This document shows positions 4,853 through 5,226 of a DNA stretch of 5,226 bases, piece by piece. The notes beneath the pieces were generated by a model that made no database searches, was not told where the DNA came from, and saw nothing but the letters and a program-made list of their open reading frames with translations. How positions within the stretch are numbered: position 1 is the stretch's first letter; each line of letters starts with the position of its first letter. A program made the position numbers and the translations under genes. Source of the DNA: Pirellulales bacterium (lineage in GTDB: Bacteria; Planctomycetota; Planctomycetia; Pirellulales; Thermoguttaceae); NCBI GenBank assembly GCA_030605745.1, contig JAUWHT010000099.1, positions 1 through 5,226 of the forward strand, written 5' to 3'.

Positions 4853-5000
4853 TGTATTGAAATGGATTCGCCGGGTGCGCGACGGGCATTATCAACAGCA
4901 ACAGAATCTGTCTGCCGAGGAGAAACTGAAGAGGACCAGTGTCGAGGCGGGCAGATTTCGCGCCTCACGGCCGGAGAAAAAGGTGTCCACCGGCCGCTGA
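4839..5000 (+). CDS. 53-residue partner of the PIN protein, antitoxin candidate
   Basis: A short basic protein beginning MKKFDVLKWIRRVRDGHY, with a middle NLSAEEKLKR (23-32) and a polar, basic tail ending VSTGR. The ATG at 4839 is supported by GGAGG 6 nt upstream. Two helices are likely (about 4-20 and 25-40); no ribbon-helix-helix or AbrB-type DNA-binding pattern is evident. In several PIN subgroups a small gene starting M-K-K/T-F-D or similar accompanies the nuclease, so it is probably the neutralizing partner, although the order (nuclease first) is the reverse of classic VapBC. The overlap and good ribosome site support it as a real gene despite its size. The tail after about residue 40 is low in recognisable structure and could be variable between relatives. 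Function is inferred from context only. Confidence 0.75.
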   Translation: MKKFDVLKWIRRVRDGHYQQQQNLSAEEKLKRTSVEAGRFRASRPEKKVSTGR

Positions 5001-5009
5001 GGCCGCTGA
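4992..5009 (+). repeat. 9 bp direct duplication covering the partner gene's stop codon
   Basis: GGCCGCTGA occurs twice back to back (4992-5000, 5001-5009). The first copy carries the TGA stop of the 53-residue gene, and the second repeats the same stop in frame. Confidence 0.8.
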
Positions 5010-5052
5010 TGGAAATAGCCGTCCGCGCAACGCGTCGCGGCAATGCACCCGC

Positions 5053-5065
5053 GGGACGTTGTCCC
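5053..5065. repeat. Small hairpin downstream of the PIN cassette
   Basis: GGGAC (5053-5057) and GTCCC (5061-5065) pair around GTT. It is short and has no T-run, so it is only a weak terminator candidate. Apart from this, positions 5010-5110 hold nothing I can identify. Confidence 0.2.
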
Positions 5066-5110
5066 CCGGCTATTGGTCGAGAATTAGGAGCTGTAACACA
5101 ATAACTCGAT

Positions 5111-5200
5111 CAATTGGGTGGCACGCCCAGAACGAAGTGATGGGCGTGGGGGCCGGAAAAACACGCCCTTCGCTCTGCTCAGGGACGTGCCACCCAGTTG
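5111..5200. repeat. Long imperfect palindrome, 38-39 nt arms
   Basis: The left arm 5111-5148 and right arm 5162-5200 are near-complementary around a 13 nt centre (5149-5161). The outer ends pair CAATTGGGTGGCACG with CGTGCCACCCAGTTG, and the inner ends pair GGGCGTG with CACGCCC; mismatches are confined mostly to the middle of the arms. Each arm also holds a smaller palindrome (CGCCCA with TGGGCG at 5124-5146). No open reading frame and no T-run are present. It looks like a dispersed palindromic intergenic element, possibly MITE-like, or a structured transcript end. The remaining bases to 5226 show no feature. Confidence 0.75.
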
Positions 5201-5226
5201 CCGACGACCACCGGTCGCGGCTTTGT

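Noticed and set aside
4862..5104. 80-codon plus-strand frame after the PIN gene
   Set aside because: It overlaps the 53-residue partner in another frame, has no ribosome site, and its sequence looks random. The shorter partner frame has GGAGG at good spacing and a recognisable N-terminus.
5111..5200. CRISPR repeat or array
   Set aside because: Only one palindrome, with no regularly spaced direct repeats or spacers and no cas genes.

Overview
The window most resembles a GC-rich planctomycete chromosome (Pirellulales-like). This is an inference from gene content: a secreted beta-sandwich protein of a style common in that phylum, a small SHOCT-type membrane protein upstream of clpX, a group II intron end and a long intergenic palindrome. 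No rRNA or other marker fixes the taxonomy.

Minus-strand block (155-2544). Five genes read in one direction, with gaps of 9 to 50 bp, and could form one operon. In transcription order they are: a small membrane protein with a SHOCT-like tail (2281-2544); clpX, complete with zinc finger, AAA+ motifs and ClpP-docking loop (965-2251); a 74-residue HicA-like small protein (731-955) starting 9 bp after the clpX stop; and two tandem paralogous genes of about 80 residues (460-702 and 155-409). The last three look like a compact two-component module, toxin-antitoxin-like, whose second gene has been duplicated. The distal copy has ACG exactly where its paralog has ATG. This module is the best candidate for a poorly described system here. 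Its position behind clpX is suggestive because ClpXP commonly degrades antitoxins.

Left edge (1-120). The 3' end of a plus-strand group II intron is recognisable from domains V and VI. It faces into the end of the minus-strand operon.

Intergenic region 2545-2892. This gap between divergent genes holds an 18-19 bp tandem repeat just before the SHOCT gene, a candidate promoter region, a G-run tract that meets a G-quadruplex pattern and an imperfect inverted repeat. A strong ribosome binding site for the plus-strand gene lies at its right end.

Plus-strand block (2893-5000). A 462-residue exported protein appears to be built of two A-B pairs of beta-sandwich modules. It is followed by a more AT-rich cassette: a PIN-domain ribonuclease-like gene (4388-4852) overlapped by 14 bp by a 53-residue partner gene (4839-5000) with its own good ribosome binding site. 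This looks like a toxin-antitoxin pair in toxin-first order, probably acquired.

Right edge (5001-5226). No gene is visible. The main feature is a long imperfect palindrome (5111-5200) with 38-39 nt arms.
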